This document shows, one piece after another, positions 9,932 to 18,794 of a DNA stretch of 64,000 nt. The notes under the pieces are model-generated. The model made no database searches. It was given only the letters and a program-made list of their open reading frames with translations, and was not told the origin of the DNA. Source of the stretch: Cellvibrio fontiphilus (lineage in GTDB: Bacteria > Pseudomonadota > Gammaproteobacteria > Pseudomonadales > Cellvibrionaceae); the NCBI RefSeq assembly GCF_035317345.1, contig NZ_JAYKTU010000003.1. The stretch is one strand, 5' to 3'. Each line of letters starts with the position of its first letter. Position 1 is the first letter of the stretch. A program made the position numbers and the translations under genes.

Positions 9932-9945
9932 TACATACGTATGCA
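9932..9945. promoter_or_regulatory. LacI-type operator near the alpha-glucosidase promoter
   Basis: TACATACGTATGCA differs from the perfect copy at 10072-10085 at one position. It is centred about 107 bp upstream of the alpha-glucosidase start at 9832, so it probably belongs to that minus-strand promoter. The gene-free stretch 9833-10244 holds four such sites and no other structure that I recognise. Confidence 0.7.
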
Positions 9946-9982
9946 GATAACACTGATGATATTTATCGGCCTAAAAGCTCAT

Positions 9983-9996
9983 AGAATACGTATTCA
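9983..9996. promoter_or_regulatory. LacI-type operator in the divergent region
   Basis: AGAATACGTATTCA contains the perfect 12-bp palindrome GAATACGTATTC (9984-9995). It lies 51 bp from the preceding site, centre to centre, and 89 bp from the next. A spacing of several helical turns would allow DNA looping between the alpha-glucosidase and glucoamylase promoters, but this is inference. Confidence 0.68.
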
Positions 9997-10071
9997 TTCG
10001 CTTAGCGGCCTATTTCTCCAGTCATTTCCCGACACCTCGCAACAGCCATTAAAAATTGGACTAATCTTCAC

Positions 10072-10102
10072 TGCATACGTATGCAACCTGAATACGTATG
10101 CA
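10072..10102. promoter_or_regulatory. Pair of LacI-type operators upstream of the glucoamylase
   Basis: TGCATACGTATGCA (10072-10085, perfect palindrome) and TGAATACGTATGCA (10089-10102) are 17 bp apart centre to centre. They lie about 150 bp upstream of the glucoamylase ATG. A weak promoter match follows directly: TTGAGT (10108-10113), 17-bp spacer, TAATGT (10131-10136). A repressor bound here would probably block polymerase access. Confidence 0.75.
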
Positions 10103-10244
10103 CCTGCTTGAGTTGGTCAAGCCCAACACCTAATGTGACTTGATTGTCATTTCTGCTATGACTGGGAAAACTTGTCACCCTTTTCAAGGCGGAATATGTT
10201 GATAAATAACAAAGTTAAGAATGTATTGATACGAGGATTTTGTC

Positions 10245-12641
10245 ATGAAAAAAAATGTACTCGCCCTGCTGGTGAGCAGCAGCCTATTGCTCGGTGCCTG
10301 CTCCGATAACTCATCGACAACCTCGGCACCCGCTGCGGTAGCTCCCGGTGCTCCCGGTGCCGCTGCGGTTTGGTCCTATGCCGGAAAAACAGGAATAGGC
10401 ACATCTTTTGAAACTTATACCGATGGCGCCTACAAAGATTCCGGCGCGAGCGGCACTATTTCCAAAGTATGGTTTTCGGTTGCCCAAGGGGTATTAACCG
10501 AAACCATGTACGGTTTAATTCACGAAGCACAACTGCAGGAACTGCAATTTTTTATCAAAGGCAGCGACTTTCTGGACGAAGAGAAAAAAGACACTATCTC
10601 CAGTATCGAATATTTAAATACCGACGAGCAGGGCCGCCCGCTGTCGCTGGCTTACAAAATTGTGAATCGCGATAAAGAGGGAAAATATGAAATTGAAAAA
10701 CATATTTTTACCGATCCTGACTCTCAAACCTTAATGATGCGCGTGGTATTCCGCGCACTCGCCGCCGATGTAACCCCTTATATCTACGTGAACCCTTCTG
10801 TAGCCAATACCGGCAGTAACGACACAGCGAATTATGCGAATGGCCAGTGGGTAACCACCGATGGCAACAACAGCATGACGGTAAAAACAACCGCTGCGGT
10901 CACTCAAAGCACTGTCGGCTTTGAAGGCGTGTCTGATGGCCTGGCTGACCTGAAACAAAACGGCAGCCTCACCAAGCTTTACAACAGTACTGGCGACACA
11001 CCCGGCAATGTTGCCATGACCCTGCAACTGGCCGAGGTAAAAACCGGTGCTAACGCCCAATGGGATTTAGTGCTGGGCTTTGGCAAAACTCTAGCCGAGA
11101 GCACTGCGGCTGCCGATCAAACTCTGGCCAAGGGCTATGACAAAGTACTGGCCCATTACAATGGTGACGGCGATGCCATTGGCTGGCAGGACTTCCTGCA
11201 AACCCTGCCTGCACTCGGCCAACTGGCGGCTACCGCAACCGATAACGGCAAACTCGCGTACACCAGTGCGATGGTGTTAAAAGCCCAGGAAGATAAGACC
11301 CATGCCGGTGCGTTTATCGCCTCCTTATCAAACCCATGGGGCGATACCAAGTCCGCTGAAAAATCCGCTACTGGCTACAAAGCAGTATGGCCGCGCGATT
11401 TCTATCAGGTAGCCATGGCCATGCTGGCACTGGGTGACCGCGAATCACCACGGATTGCGTTTGAATATCTGGAAAAAATCCAGGCCAGTGAAAAAATTGC
11501 CGGCTACAGCGGCACCCCCGGTTGGTTCCTGCAAAAAACCCATGTTGATGGCGAAGTGGAGTGGGTAGGCGTGCAGCTTGACCAAACCGGTATGCCGTTA
11601 ATGTTGGGCTGGCGTCTATGGAAAGAAGGCGTATTCAGCGATGCAGAAATCACCCAGTGGTATCACAAAATGTTGAAGCCGGCGGCAGATTTTCTGGTCG
11701 ATGGCGGGCAGGTGAAAATTCTGTGGAATGACACCCTGATCAAACCACCTTACACCCAACAGGAGCGCTGGGAAGAACAGAAAGGCTATTCCCCTTCCAC
11801 CACTGCCGCGATTATTGCCGGACTGGTATCTGCCGCTGACATAGCAACCCAGGCGGGCGACGCCGATAGTGCAGCCAGATACCTTGCCGCGGCAGACAAA
11901 TATTCCACCGAGCTGGAAGCCAAAACCTTTACCACCAACGGCTCTCTCACCGGCGATCTGGGTAACGGCCAATACTACCTGCGCATTAACGCCAACGAAG
12001 ACCCGAACGACCGCTCGGCACTGGGCACCAGCAACGCCCAGGTGATCGAAGACGAATCCCAGGTGATCGATGGCGGCTTCCTTGAACTGGTGCGCTACGG
12101 TGTTCGTTCAGCAACGGACAAACATGTGCTGGAAACTATCCCTGAATACGACAACCTGAATCTGCCGGATTTACTGCGCACCAAATACGAATTTACCTTC
12201 CCGGGTGTGGAGGGCGTATTCCCCGGCTGGCGCCGTTACGGTATTGATGGTTACGGAGAGGAGATCAAAGGCGGCAAGGGCTACGTCGAGGCCAATAACT
12301 CCAGCGATGGCCGCGGCCGTGTATGGCCATTCTTCACTGGCGAGCGCGGCCACTACGAGCTGCAACTGGCCAAGGCAAATGCCACCCTGGATATAGATGC
12401 ACTGCGCAATACTTACGTCAAAGCTATGGAACTGTTTGCCAACGAAGGCATGATGCTGCCAGAGCAAGTCTGGGATGGTGTAGGCAGCAACGATGCCTAT
12501 AACTACCCGCTCGGTGAGGGCACCAACGGCGCCACCCCGCTAGCCTGGACCCATGCGGAGTACATCAAACTATTGCGCAGTTACAGTGACGGTAAAGTCT
12601 GGGACAGAAACGCGAGCACCGAAGCGCGCTACGTTAAGTAA
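10245..12641 (+). CDS. GH15 glucoamylase / glucodextranase-like lipoprotein
   Basis: 798 aa. Signal with lipobox LLGAC (Cys19), then a Ser/Pro/Ala-rich linker and an N-terminal beta-sandwich (to about residue 270), as in bacterial GH15 enzymes. The (alpha/alpha)6 barrel carries VWPRDFYQ, the substrate-site segment VGVQLDQTG, the general acid context RWEEQKGYSPST (about 505-516), WPFFTGERGHYEL, and the base context LPEQVWD (about 738). Glucoamylases release glucose from non-reducing ends of starch and dextrins. The lipid anchor puts it in the periplasm or on the outer membrane. It is divergent from the alpha-glucosidase behind shared operators, and its own terminator follows the stop. Confidence 0.92.
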   Translation: MKKNVLALLVSSSLLLGACSDNSSTTSAPAAVAPGAPGAAAVWSYAGKTGIGTSFETYTDGAYKDSGASGTISKVWFSVAQGVLTETMYGLIHEAQLQELQFFIKGSDFLDEEKKDTISSIEYLNTDEQGRPLSLAYKIVNRDKEGKYEIEKHIFTDPDSQTLMMRVVFRALAADVTPYIYVNPSVANTGSNDTANYANGQWVTTDGNNSMTVKTTAAVTQSTVGFEGVSDGLADLKQNGSLTKLYNSTGDTPGNVAMTLQLAEVKTGANAQWDLVLGFGKTLAESTAAADQTLAKGYDKVLAHYNGDGDAIGWQDFLQTLPALGQLAATATDNGKLAYTSAMVLKAQEDKTHAGAFIASLSNPWGDTKSAEKSATGYKAVWPRDFYQVAMAMLALGDRESPRIAFEYLEKIQASEKIAGYSGTPGWFLQKTHVDGEVEWVGVQLDQTGMPLMLGWRLWKEGVFSDAEITQWYHKMLKPAADFLVDGGQVKILWNDTLIKPPYTQQERWEEQKGYSPSTTAAIIAGLVSAADIATQAGDADSAARYLAAADKYSTELEAKTFTTNGSLTGDLGNGQYYLRINANEDPNDRSALGTSNAQVIEDESQVIDGGFLELVRYGVRSATDKHVLETIPEYDNLNLPDLLRTKYEFTFPGVEGVFPGWRRYGIDGYGEEIKGGKGYVEANNSSDGRGRVWPFFTGERGHYELQLAKANATLDIDALRNTYVKAMELFANEGMMLPEQVWDGVGSNDAYNYPLGEGTNGATPLAWTHAEYIKLLRSYSDGKVWDRNASTEARYVK

Positions 12642-12661
12642 GCGCATTCAGCGCCTCAACC

Positions 12662-12697
12662 AACCCGCTTGCCGGAACATCCGGCAAGCGGGTTTTG
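12662..12697 (+). terminator. Intrinsic terminator after the glucoamylase
   Basis: A perfect 14-bp stem (12662-12675 with 12681-12694), loop AACAT, runs into TTTT. It lies 21 bp after the stop codon and separates the glucoamylase from the MFS gene, which then needs read-through or its own promoter. Confidence 0.9.
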
Positions 12698-12767
12698 ATT
12701 AGAAAAATTACAACTAGACTTGAATAAACAAATACACCAATAAACAAATAACAAAGGCATCTTCACG

Positions 12768-14240
12768 ATGAAACAACCCACCCTCCCCTTCTGGCAGGTT
12801 TGGAACGTCAGTTTCGGATTCCTGGGAGTGCAACTCGGTTTTGCATTACAAAACGCCAACGTCAGCCGCGTGCTGTCTGACCTGGGCGCAGACCTTCACT
12901 CACTTTCACTCTTCTGGTTGGCCGCGCCGATCATGGGCCTGCTGGTTCAACCGATTGTTGGCGCCGCCTCGGATCGCACCTGGAATCGCGTTGGCCGCCG
13001 CCGTCCCTATATTTTGGGGGGTGCGATAGCGGCGGCTATCGGCATGTTACTTATGCCCAATGCATCGCTGTTTGTCGCTTTTATGGCCCCCATGCTGTTT
13101 GGCGGCATTATGCTTGCCCTGATGGACGGTGCTTTTAACGTGACTATGCAGCCCTTCCGCGCGCTGGTTGCCGATATGGTGCCGGACGAACAGCGCACAC
13201 TGGGTTATTCCATCCAGGCGCTGCTGATCAACATAGGCGCAGTGATTGGCTCCATACTGCCGTTTGTACTGACCAATGTAATCGGGTTGGACAATACAGC
13301 CCCCAAAGGCGAAGTAGCACCCACGGTAACCTGGGCCTTTTACATCGGCGCCAGCGCTCTGTTCCTGACTGTGCTCTGGACAGTTATTCGCACCAAAGAG
13401 TACGCCCCGGCAGACTACAACCGCTACAAAGGCCTGACGGCAGCCGTCGCACCCAGCGTAAAACCCTCTCTGGGCAAGCGCCTCGCCAACTTTTGGCAAT
13501 TGTTTATCAACATGCCAAAAACCATGCGCCAATTGGCGTTAGTGCAGTTTTTCTCCTGGTTTTCGCTATTCATTATGTGGGTTTACACCACCCCGGCCAT
13601 TACCCAATACATCTGGGGCATAGAAGCCAAGTGGTTTGACTCGGACTACCTGCATTCGCTGGAAAGTATTCCCCCCGAAATCGCCGCCGCCAAAGGTGCC
13701 GCCGGAGACTGGGTGGGCATTATTTTTGCCGCTTATTCACTTTTTGCCGCGCTCTTTTCTATAGTGCTGACTCGTATTGCCAACCGTTTTGGGCGCAAGC
13801 TTACCTACTCTATGTCACTGCTTGCGGGCGGTTTGGGTTACCTGAGTTTTATCCTTTTCCAGAACGCCGAGGTAGTTCACGTGAACCTGTTGGTTACCCA
13901 AGTGGACATCCCCCAGGGCGCGCTGGATTTGTTGATCCCAATGATTGGCATCGGCATCGCCTGGGCCGCGATTCTGGCGATGCCCTACGCGATTTTGGCG
14001 GGTTCGCTGCCTGCAGATAAAACCGGCGTGTACATGGGGATTTTCAATTTCACCATCGCCGCACCGCAAATTGTTTCCGGCCTGGTGGCAGGGCAGATCC
14101 TGAAATATGTCTTCCACAATGAGGCGATTTACATAGTTATGCTGGCCGGTGTATCGATGATTCTCGGCGCGCTCTCGGTGTACTTCGTGAAAGACACTGC
14201 ATCCAATCCGCAAGCTGTCGCTGTGCCTCAGGGACATTGA
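12768..14240 (+). CDS. MFS sugar transporter, sucrose/maltose:proton symporter type (MalY-like)
   Basis: 490 aa with about twelve hydrophobic segments. The loop between helices 2 and 3 reads NRVGRRRPYI, the signature of the SUT/GPH-type sugar porters that include plant sucrose carriers and the Caulobacter maltose carrier. ADMVPDEQRTLGYSIQ after the fourth segment is also typical. Family members carry maltose or sucrose with protons across the inner membrane. Placed after a periplasmic glucoamylase and near a cytoplasmic alpha-glucosidase, maltose is the most likely substrate. A long central insertion (about residues 285-310) is present. The ribosome site is weak. Terminators flank the gene on both sides, so it may be expressed alone. 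Confidence 0.88.
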   Translation: MKQPTLPFWQVWNVSFGFLGVQLGFALQNANVSRVLSDLGADLHSLSLFWLAAPIMGLLVQPIVGAASDRTWNRVGRRRPYILGGAIAAAIGMLLMPNASLFVAFMAPMLFGGIMLALMDGAFNVTMQPFRALVADMVPDEQRTLGYSIQALLINIGAVIGSILPFVLTNVIGLDNTAPKGEVAPTVTWAFYIGASALFLTVLWTVIRTKEYAPADYNRYKGLTAAVAPSVKPSLGKRLANFWQLFINMPKTMRQLALVQFFSWFSLFIMWVYTTPAITQYIWGIEAKWFDSDYLHSLESIPPEIAAAKGAAGDWVGIIFAAYSLFAALFSIVLTRIANRFGRKLTYSMSLLAGGLGYLSFILFQNAEVVHVNLLVTQVDIPQGALDLLIPMIGIGIAWAAILAMPYAILAGSLPADKTGVYMGIFNFTIAAPQIVSGLVAGQILKYVFHNEAIYIVMLAGVSMILGALSVYFVKDTASNPQAVAVPQGH

Positions 14241-14257
14241 TCGCTAGCGCGCAATTC

Positions 14258-14291
14258 AACCCGTTGCAGGTTCACTTGCAACGGGTTTTTT
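14258..14291 (+). terminator. Intrinsic terminator after the MFS transporter
   Basis: An 11-bp perfect stem (14258-14268 with 14277-14287), 8-nt loop, then a run of six T. It ends the starch locus. Confidence 0.9.
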
Positions 14292-14406
14292 ATTGCCCTC
14301 CAAAACATTTATGGACAGCCATAAGCGCTAGCGTAAAACAATATTAAACACCCCCCGAAAAAACCCTGTGCTATAAAAGTCGCTTCATAAAATTGCCGGG
14401 ACGCTT

Positions 14407-15648
14407 ATGCCAGCGACTATCGAAAGCCAGATCAATGCCATTTATCGCGCTGAATCGCGCCGGGTAAGGGCAACACTTATCCGCCTGCTGAAAGATTTTG
14501 ACCTGGCGGAAGAGGCGACACATGACGCCTTTACCGCTGCCCTGCAGCAGTGGCCAAGCGAGGGAGTACCGCAAAATCCCCGCGCTTGGTTGGTCTCTAC
14601 AGGGCGTTTCAAGGCGATTGACCATTTGCGGCGGCGGGCACGCTTCCAAACCGCACTGGTCGATATTGCCGAATCACTGGAAGCCGCCATTAGCGACAGC
14701 GAGGATTGGAGCGAACAACACCTCGCCGATGACCAATTGCGACTGATCTTCACCTGCTGCCATCCGGGCCTTGCGCCAGAGGCACAGCTGGCACTCACCC
14801 TGCGTGAGGTCTGTGGCCTGACCACCGAAGCCATCGCACGCGCCTTTCTCACCAGCCCCAGCACCCTGGCGCAGCGCATTGTGCGCGCCAAAAATAAAAT
14901 CCGCGATGCGTGCATTCCCTACGAAATTCCGAGTCGCAACGAATTGCCCGAGCGTTTGGACGCCGTACTGCAAGTGATTTATTTGGTCTTTAACGAAGGC
15001 TATTCAGCCACATCCGGCAATGAATATATCCGCCAGGAACTGGCGCAGGAGGCGATTCGCTTGGGGCGTCTGGTCGTGGAATTGCTGCCAGAGGCAGAAG
15101 CGCTGGGACTATTGGCGTTGATGTTGATTCAGGACTCACGCCGCCTGGCCCGGCTGGATGCCCGGGGCGATTTGATCCGGCTGGAGGAGCAGGACCGTAG
15201 CCTGTGGGACAAGGCACAAATTGCCGAGGGCGCGATGCTGATTCAGCGCGCCCTGCCCAGCGGTGAGGCCCACACCTATTGCATTCAGGCGGCCATAGCT
15301 GCACTACACGCCCAAGCCCCGAGTTTTGCTGCTACCGATTGGCAGGAGATTGCAGGCTTCTACGACCTGCTGCTACAAATTAACCCCAGCCCGGTAGTGG
15401 AACTCAACCGCGCCGTGGCCCTGGCCATGCGCGATGGGCCCGCCATCGGCCTGCAATTGATTGATGATTTGATCGCCCGCAAGCAACTCACTGATTATCA
15501 CCTCACCCACGCGGCGCGCGCCGAATTCCTGGAGAAGCTCGGTGAACGCGACGCCGCCAGAATCGCCTTGCAACAGGCGCTGGCATTGGCGCCCCAAGCT
15601 GCCGAGCAACGCTTTTTACAGCGGCGACTGGCAGCCTTGGAAAAATAA
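14407..15648 (+). CDS. ECF42-like RNA polymerase sigma factor with C-terminal extension (DUF6596)
   Basis: 413 aa, about twice the usual ECF length. Region 2 covers about residues 10-80 (DLAEEATHDAFTAAL, RAWLVSTGRFKAIDHLRR) and region 4 about 120-170 (LTLREVCGLTTEAIARAFL). A long helical C-terminal half follows, with the marker VIYLVFNEGYSAT (about 190) found in the DUF6596/ECF42 group. No anti-sigma gene is next to it. ECF42 genes are known to sit beside DGPF/YCII proteins, and one lies two genes downstream, so the three genes probably form one unit. How this group senses signals is poorly understood; the C-terminal extension is thought to have a regulatory part. Confidence 0.88.
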   Translation: MPATIESQINAIYRAESRRVRATLIRLLKDFDLAEEATHDAFTAALQQWPSEGVPQNPRAWLVSTGRFKAIDHLRRRARFQTALVDIAESLEAAISDSEDWSEQHLADDQLRLIFTCCHPGLAPEAQLALTLREVCGLTTEAIARAFLTSPSTLAQRIVRAKNKIRDACIPYEIPSRNELPERLDAVLQVIYLVFNEGYSATSGNEYIRQELAQEAIRLGRLVVELLPEAEALGLLALMLIQDSRRLARLDARGDLIRLEEQDRSLWDKAQIAEGAMLIQRALPSGEAHTYCIQAAIAALHAQAPSFAATDWQEIAGFYDLLLQINPSPVVELNRAVALAMRDGPAIGLQLIDDLIARKQLTDYHLTHAARAEFLEKLGERDAARIALQQALALAPQAAEQRFLQRRLAALEK

Positions 15649-15774
15649 TTGTTGCGTCTGTCGAATTGGAGAAGATCCGCACGACTATTCAGTGAAATAC
15701 CAGCAACGGAATACAGGTTTTGGTTGGTATGCACTATGTGTTTGAAAGTTTCCATTATCCAAAGGAGAAAGGTT

Positions 15775-16137
15775 ATGACTCATTATGTTGATGGTTTTTT
15801 ACTGCCAATTGCCCCGCAACATCTCACCGAATACCAAAAAGTCGCCAACCTCGCCGGCTCAGTGTGGAAGGAACACGGGGCCATTGCCTACTGGGAATGC
15901 GTGGGCGATGACCTGGATATTCCCGACATGGTGTCGTTTAAAAAATCCGCTGGCTGCAAGGACAACGAAACGGTTGTACTCGCCTGGATCGTTTATCCAT
16001 CACGTGAGGCGCGCGATCAAATTAACACCGCGGTAATGGCTGACCCACGCCTCAAAGAGATGTGCCAAAACGATTCGCTGTTCGATTACCGGCGCATGGC
16101 TTACGGCGGGTTTAAAGAACTGGTGCGCCACGATTAA
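15775..16137 (+). CDS. DUF1428 family protein
   Basis: 120 aa from the ATG at 15775, chosen for the AAGGAG seven bases upstream; the frame is open back to 15649 but without a good start. MTHYVDGFLLPI at the start and the central WECVGDDLDIPD are typical of DUF1428, a small alpha/beta ferredoxin-like (dimeric alpha-beta barrel) family with no established function. It has no signal peptide. It lies 126 bp after the sigma gene and 53 bp before the DGPF gene, in the same direction. Cys and Asp residues are conserved-looking, but no catalytic site is known. Confidence 0.85.
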   Translation: MTHYVDGFLLPIAPQHLTEYQKVANLAGSVWKEHGAIAYWECVGDDLDIPDMVSFKKSAGCKDNETVVLAWIVYPSREARDQINTAVMADPRLKEMCQNDSLFDYRRMAYGGFKELVRHD

Positions 16138-16190
16138 TGGCCACTTCCCATCTACACACCTAACAGCCCTTTCGCACAGGAACCGCTGTC

Positions 16191-16577
16191 ATGAAATATT
16201 TATGCCTGGTGTACTACGACGAAAATATGATTAACAACATGAGCACAGCCGAATGGAAAGCGCTCAATCGCGAATGCGAGGCGTGTGGTGCAAGCTTGCA
16301 TGCAAGTGGGAAAATGCTGGGTGGCAACGCGCTGCACCCTACCACTACCGCCACCAGCTTGCGCATTCGCGAGGGAAAAACGCTGGTGACTGACGGCCCC
16401 TTTGCAGAAACCAAAGAGCAGCTCGCAGGGTTTTATTTACTGGATGCACGGGATTTAAACGAAGCAATCCAACTCGCCAGTAAAATTCCACCGGCGCGAT
16501 TGGGCACTATTGAAATACGCCCGATACGCGAATTAGACCCGGAAAAAGATGAGCGCTTTGTACAGCAATTTGCGTGA
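16191..16577 (+). CDS. YCII-related (DGPF) domain protein
   Basis: 128 aa, starting MKYLCLVYYDE behind an AGGAA site. The signature TDGPFAETKEQLAGFYLLD (about 64-82) is the DGPF motif. This family has a dimeric alpha-beta barrel fold and is often encoded beside ECF42-type sigma factors, as here. Its role is unknown; a part in signal sensing or as the sigma target has been considered. Cytoplasmic, no membrane segments. Confidence 0.9.
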   Translation: MKYLCLVYYDENMINNMSTAEWKALNRECEACGASLHASGKMLGGNALHPTTTATSLRIREGKTLVTDGPFAETKEQLAGFYLLDARDLNEAIQLASKIPPARLGTIEIRPIRELDPEKDERFVQQFA

Positions 16578-16693
16578 CGCAAAAAAACAGCATTAAATTC
16601 CACTACACACAAGCGTCACAAAAGTGTAAAAAACTCTTCGTTAAAAGCCGCTATGCTCAATCCATTAAGGATTGTTTATAGCGGATTTTTCAC

Positions 16694-17800
16694 ATGAATA
16701 TGCACCGTACAAGTGACGCCGGAAGTGGCGAGGCAAGGTGTGCCGGCGCGTATCAAACCAGCTTGCGCAGTGCTGCACTCGCAAAAGATTTCCAACAAAA
16801 AATTCCGGAACTGTTACAGCTTGAACGCTTGATGCGCGAACATGGAAATTGGTTGCGCAGCCGCTGCGAAGCAACTCTCGTGTATCGCGACCTTCCATTT
16901 CCGCTTTATTCACTGTCGCTCGGCGCACAGTCGGCCAAGGCGCCCACAGTGTTGTTTACTGCAGGTATTCACGGCATTGAACGTATTGGCAGCCAGGTTT
17001 TAATTGCCTGGTTGCAGTCACTGCTGGAACGCTTGCAGTGGGATGCGGAACTGCAACAGCGACTGCAGCAAGTGCAATTAGTGCTTATGCCAATCCTCAA
17101 CCCGGTGGGTATGTATCTCAACCGCCGCGCCAATGGCAAGGGCGTGGATTTGAATCGCAACGCCCCCATAGATGCCGAGGGACGGGTGCCGGTGTTGGGC
17201 GGTGGTCATCGGATAGGTGCGTTTTTGCCCTGGTATCGCGGGCGCCGGCAGGGGCAAATGGAAACAGAAAATATCGCACTGGAAGGTCTCTTGCGCCGAC
17301 AAGTGCTGAATCGCCCTTTTGCAACAGTGGTGGATCTGCATTCTGGCTTGGGCATGCGCGATAGACTCTGGTTTCCCCACGCTTACCGCAAACAAGCCAT
17401 AGGTAATATTGCCGAATATTTGGCATTAAAAACTTTATGGGAGCGCAGCTACCCCAACCATACTTATATTTTTGAACCCCAATCGATTCATTACTTGTCC
17501 CACGGCGATCTTTGGGACTATTTTTATTACCAGTCGCTCGCCCATCAACAACCACATTTTTTACCGCTAACCCTGGAGATGGGTTCATGGCTGTGGGTAA
17601 AAAAACGGCCGCGCCAATTATTCAATGCAGCAGGCTTATTCAACCCGCAAACCCAACATCGCCACTCGCGAGTATTGCGGCGTCATTTATTGCTGTTGGA
17701 TTTTATGGTGAGCGCTGCGCTAAACCACACACACTGGCTGCCGGACGCCGCACGCGCCCAGCAGCTAAAACAGCGTGCACAGGACTTATGGTTTGATTAG
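16694..17800 (+). CDS. M14-type zinc carboxypeptidase-like protein
   Basis: 368 aa. Zinc-site wording of the M14 family is visible: GIHGIERIG (His93, Glu96), GVDLNRN (about 152-158), and VDLHSGLG (about 215) with the third zinc ligand. LTLEMGSW (about 292) may supply the catalytic glutamate. No signal peptide is obvious, so it is probably cytoplasmic. M14 enzymes cut C-terminal residues, or act on muropeptides or acylated amino acids; the substrate here is unknown. It lies 15 bp upstream of an alpha/beta hydrolase gene, so the two are probably co-transcribed. The ribosome site at 16694 is weak. Confidence 0.78.
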   Translation: MNMHRTSDAGSGEARCAGAYQTSLRSAALAKDFQQKIPELLQLERLMREHGNWLRSRCEATLVYRDLPFPLYSLSLGAQSAKAPTVLFTAGIHGIERIGSQVLIAWLQSLLERLQWDAELQQRLQQVQLVLMPILNPVGMYLNRRANGKGVDLNRNAPIDAEGRVPVLGGGHRIGAFLPWYRGRRQGQMETENIALEGLLRRQVLNRPFATVVDLHSGLGMRDRLWFPHAYRKQAIGNIAEYLALKTLWERSYPNHTYIFEPQSIHYLSHGDLWDYFYYQSLAHQQPHFLPLTLEMGSWLWVKKRPRQLFNAAGLFNPQTQHRHSRVLRRHLLLLDFMVSAALNHTHWLPDAARAQQLKQRAQDLWFD

Positions 17801-17814
17801 CAAGGAATAATAAG

Positions 17815-18567
17815 ATGCATTTTATTTTACTGCGTGGCCTGGCGCGTGAAGCGGGCCATTGGTTGGAGTTTCCCGCGAGTTTGCAAAATAGCTTGGGCAA
17901 GCACTGCAAAGTTCACTGTATCGACTTCCCCGGCTGTGGCAAATACCACCGCACCCCGGCACTCAGCTCCATCGCTGCCATGACCGACCATGCACGCACG
18001 CAAGTGCAGGCACAGATTAATCAAGCACAGGGTGAACCGGTTTACCTTCTGGGAATTTCGATGGGCGGAATGGTCGCTCTGGATTGGGTGCAACGATTCC
18101 CGCAAGACATCAGCGGTCTGGTGCTTATCAACTCCAGCAGTGGCAACCAGCCCTTTTGGTGGCGCCTGTTGCCGGGTGCCTGGCCGACCATGGCTCTCGC
18201 CCTGCTATTGCCGGAGCGCCAACGCGAAGCACTGGTGCTGCGCCGGGTAAGCAATCGCCCGGTGGATTACCAGCAGCGTCTGCAGCAGTGGCTGGCGATC
18301 CAATCACAGCGCCCCGTTTCCCGCGATACGATCATCACCATGCTGAAGGCTGCGGCAAGCTTTGTTCCCCAAGTTAGCCATTTCCCCCAAGGCTTGATAT
18401 TGGCCAGCAACAAGGATCGCCTGGTCTCAGTAAAGGCCAGCAAGGCACTGGCACAACGCTTTCAATGGCCGCTGCAAATACACCCCAACGCAGGGCATGA
18501 TTTGCCGATGGATGACGGCGATTGGGTTGTGCAGCAGGTTGCCCAATGGCTGCACGCAAAGCGCTAA
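17815..18567 (+). CDS. Alpha/beta hydrolase
   Basis: 250 aa behind AAGGAA. Nucleophile elbow GISMGGM with Ser82; an acid in ASNKDRLV (about 198-205); the catalytic histidine in NAGHDLPMDD (about 222-231). A cap segment rich in Leu/Trp/Arg lies at about 115-165. It resembles BioH/esterase-like cytoplasmic hydrolases, but the substrate cannot be told. It follows the M14-type gene by 15 bp. Confidence 0.85.
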   Translation: MHFILLRGLAREAGHWLEFPASLQNSLGKHCKVHCIDFPGCGKYHRTPALSSIAAMTDHARTQVQAQINQAQGEPVYLLGISMGGMVALDWVQRFPQDISGLVLINSSSGNQPFWWRLLPGAWPTMALALLLPERQREALVLRRVSNRPVDYQQRLQQWLAIQSQRPVSRDTIITMLKAAASFVPQVSHFPQGLILASNKDRLVSVKASKALAQRFQWPLQIHPNAGHDLPMDDGDWVVQQVAQWLHAKR

Positions 18568-18690
18568 GCCCCCGCACAGTAGGCAGAGCAGTAAACAGTC
18601 CCGCAGCAAGCTAAAAACCCTTTTTTGGCGCACGCCAACACCCGCGCTCGCATTTGCTGATTAGTGGCAAAAAAGTGACTTTTTGCCGAT

Positions 18691-18704
18691 TGTAAACGTT
18701 TACA
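18691..18704. promoter_or_regulatory. Perfect LacI/GalR-type operator upstream of the GMC oxidoreductase set
   Basis: TGTAAACGTTTACA is a perfect 14-bp CG-centred palindrome, the general LacI/GalR operator form but a different sequence from the ATACGTAT sites of the starch locus. It lies 91 bp upstream of the gene at 18795, and TTGACT (18717-18722) follows it. A second inverted repeat (GGCAAAAA at 18666-18673 with TTTTTGCC at 18680-18687) lies just upstream. Repression by a sugar-responsive LacI regulator is inferred. Confidence 0.7.
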
Positions 18705-18794
18705 TATTTACAAATATTGACTTCGCTTTTTGCCAAGGGAATCTACACTGACGCTTAAACTGCCCACTTTCAGGGCGTAATAGCGAGGTTTTCC

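Noticed and set aside
10128..10152. A CRP-like site (TGTGA...TCATT) upstream of the glucoamylase
   Set aside because: The second half does not match TCACA at the required six-base spacing.
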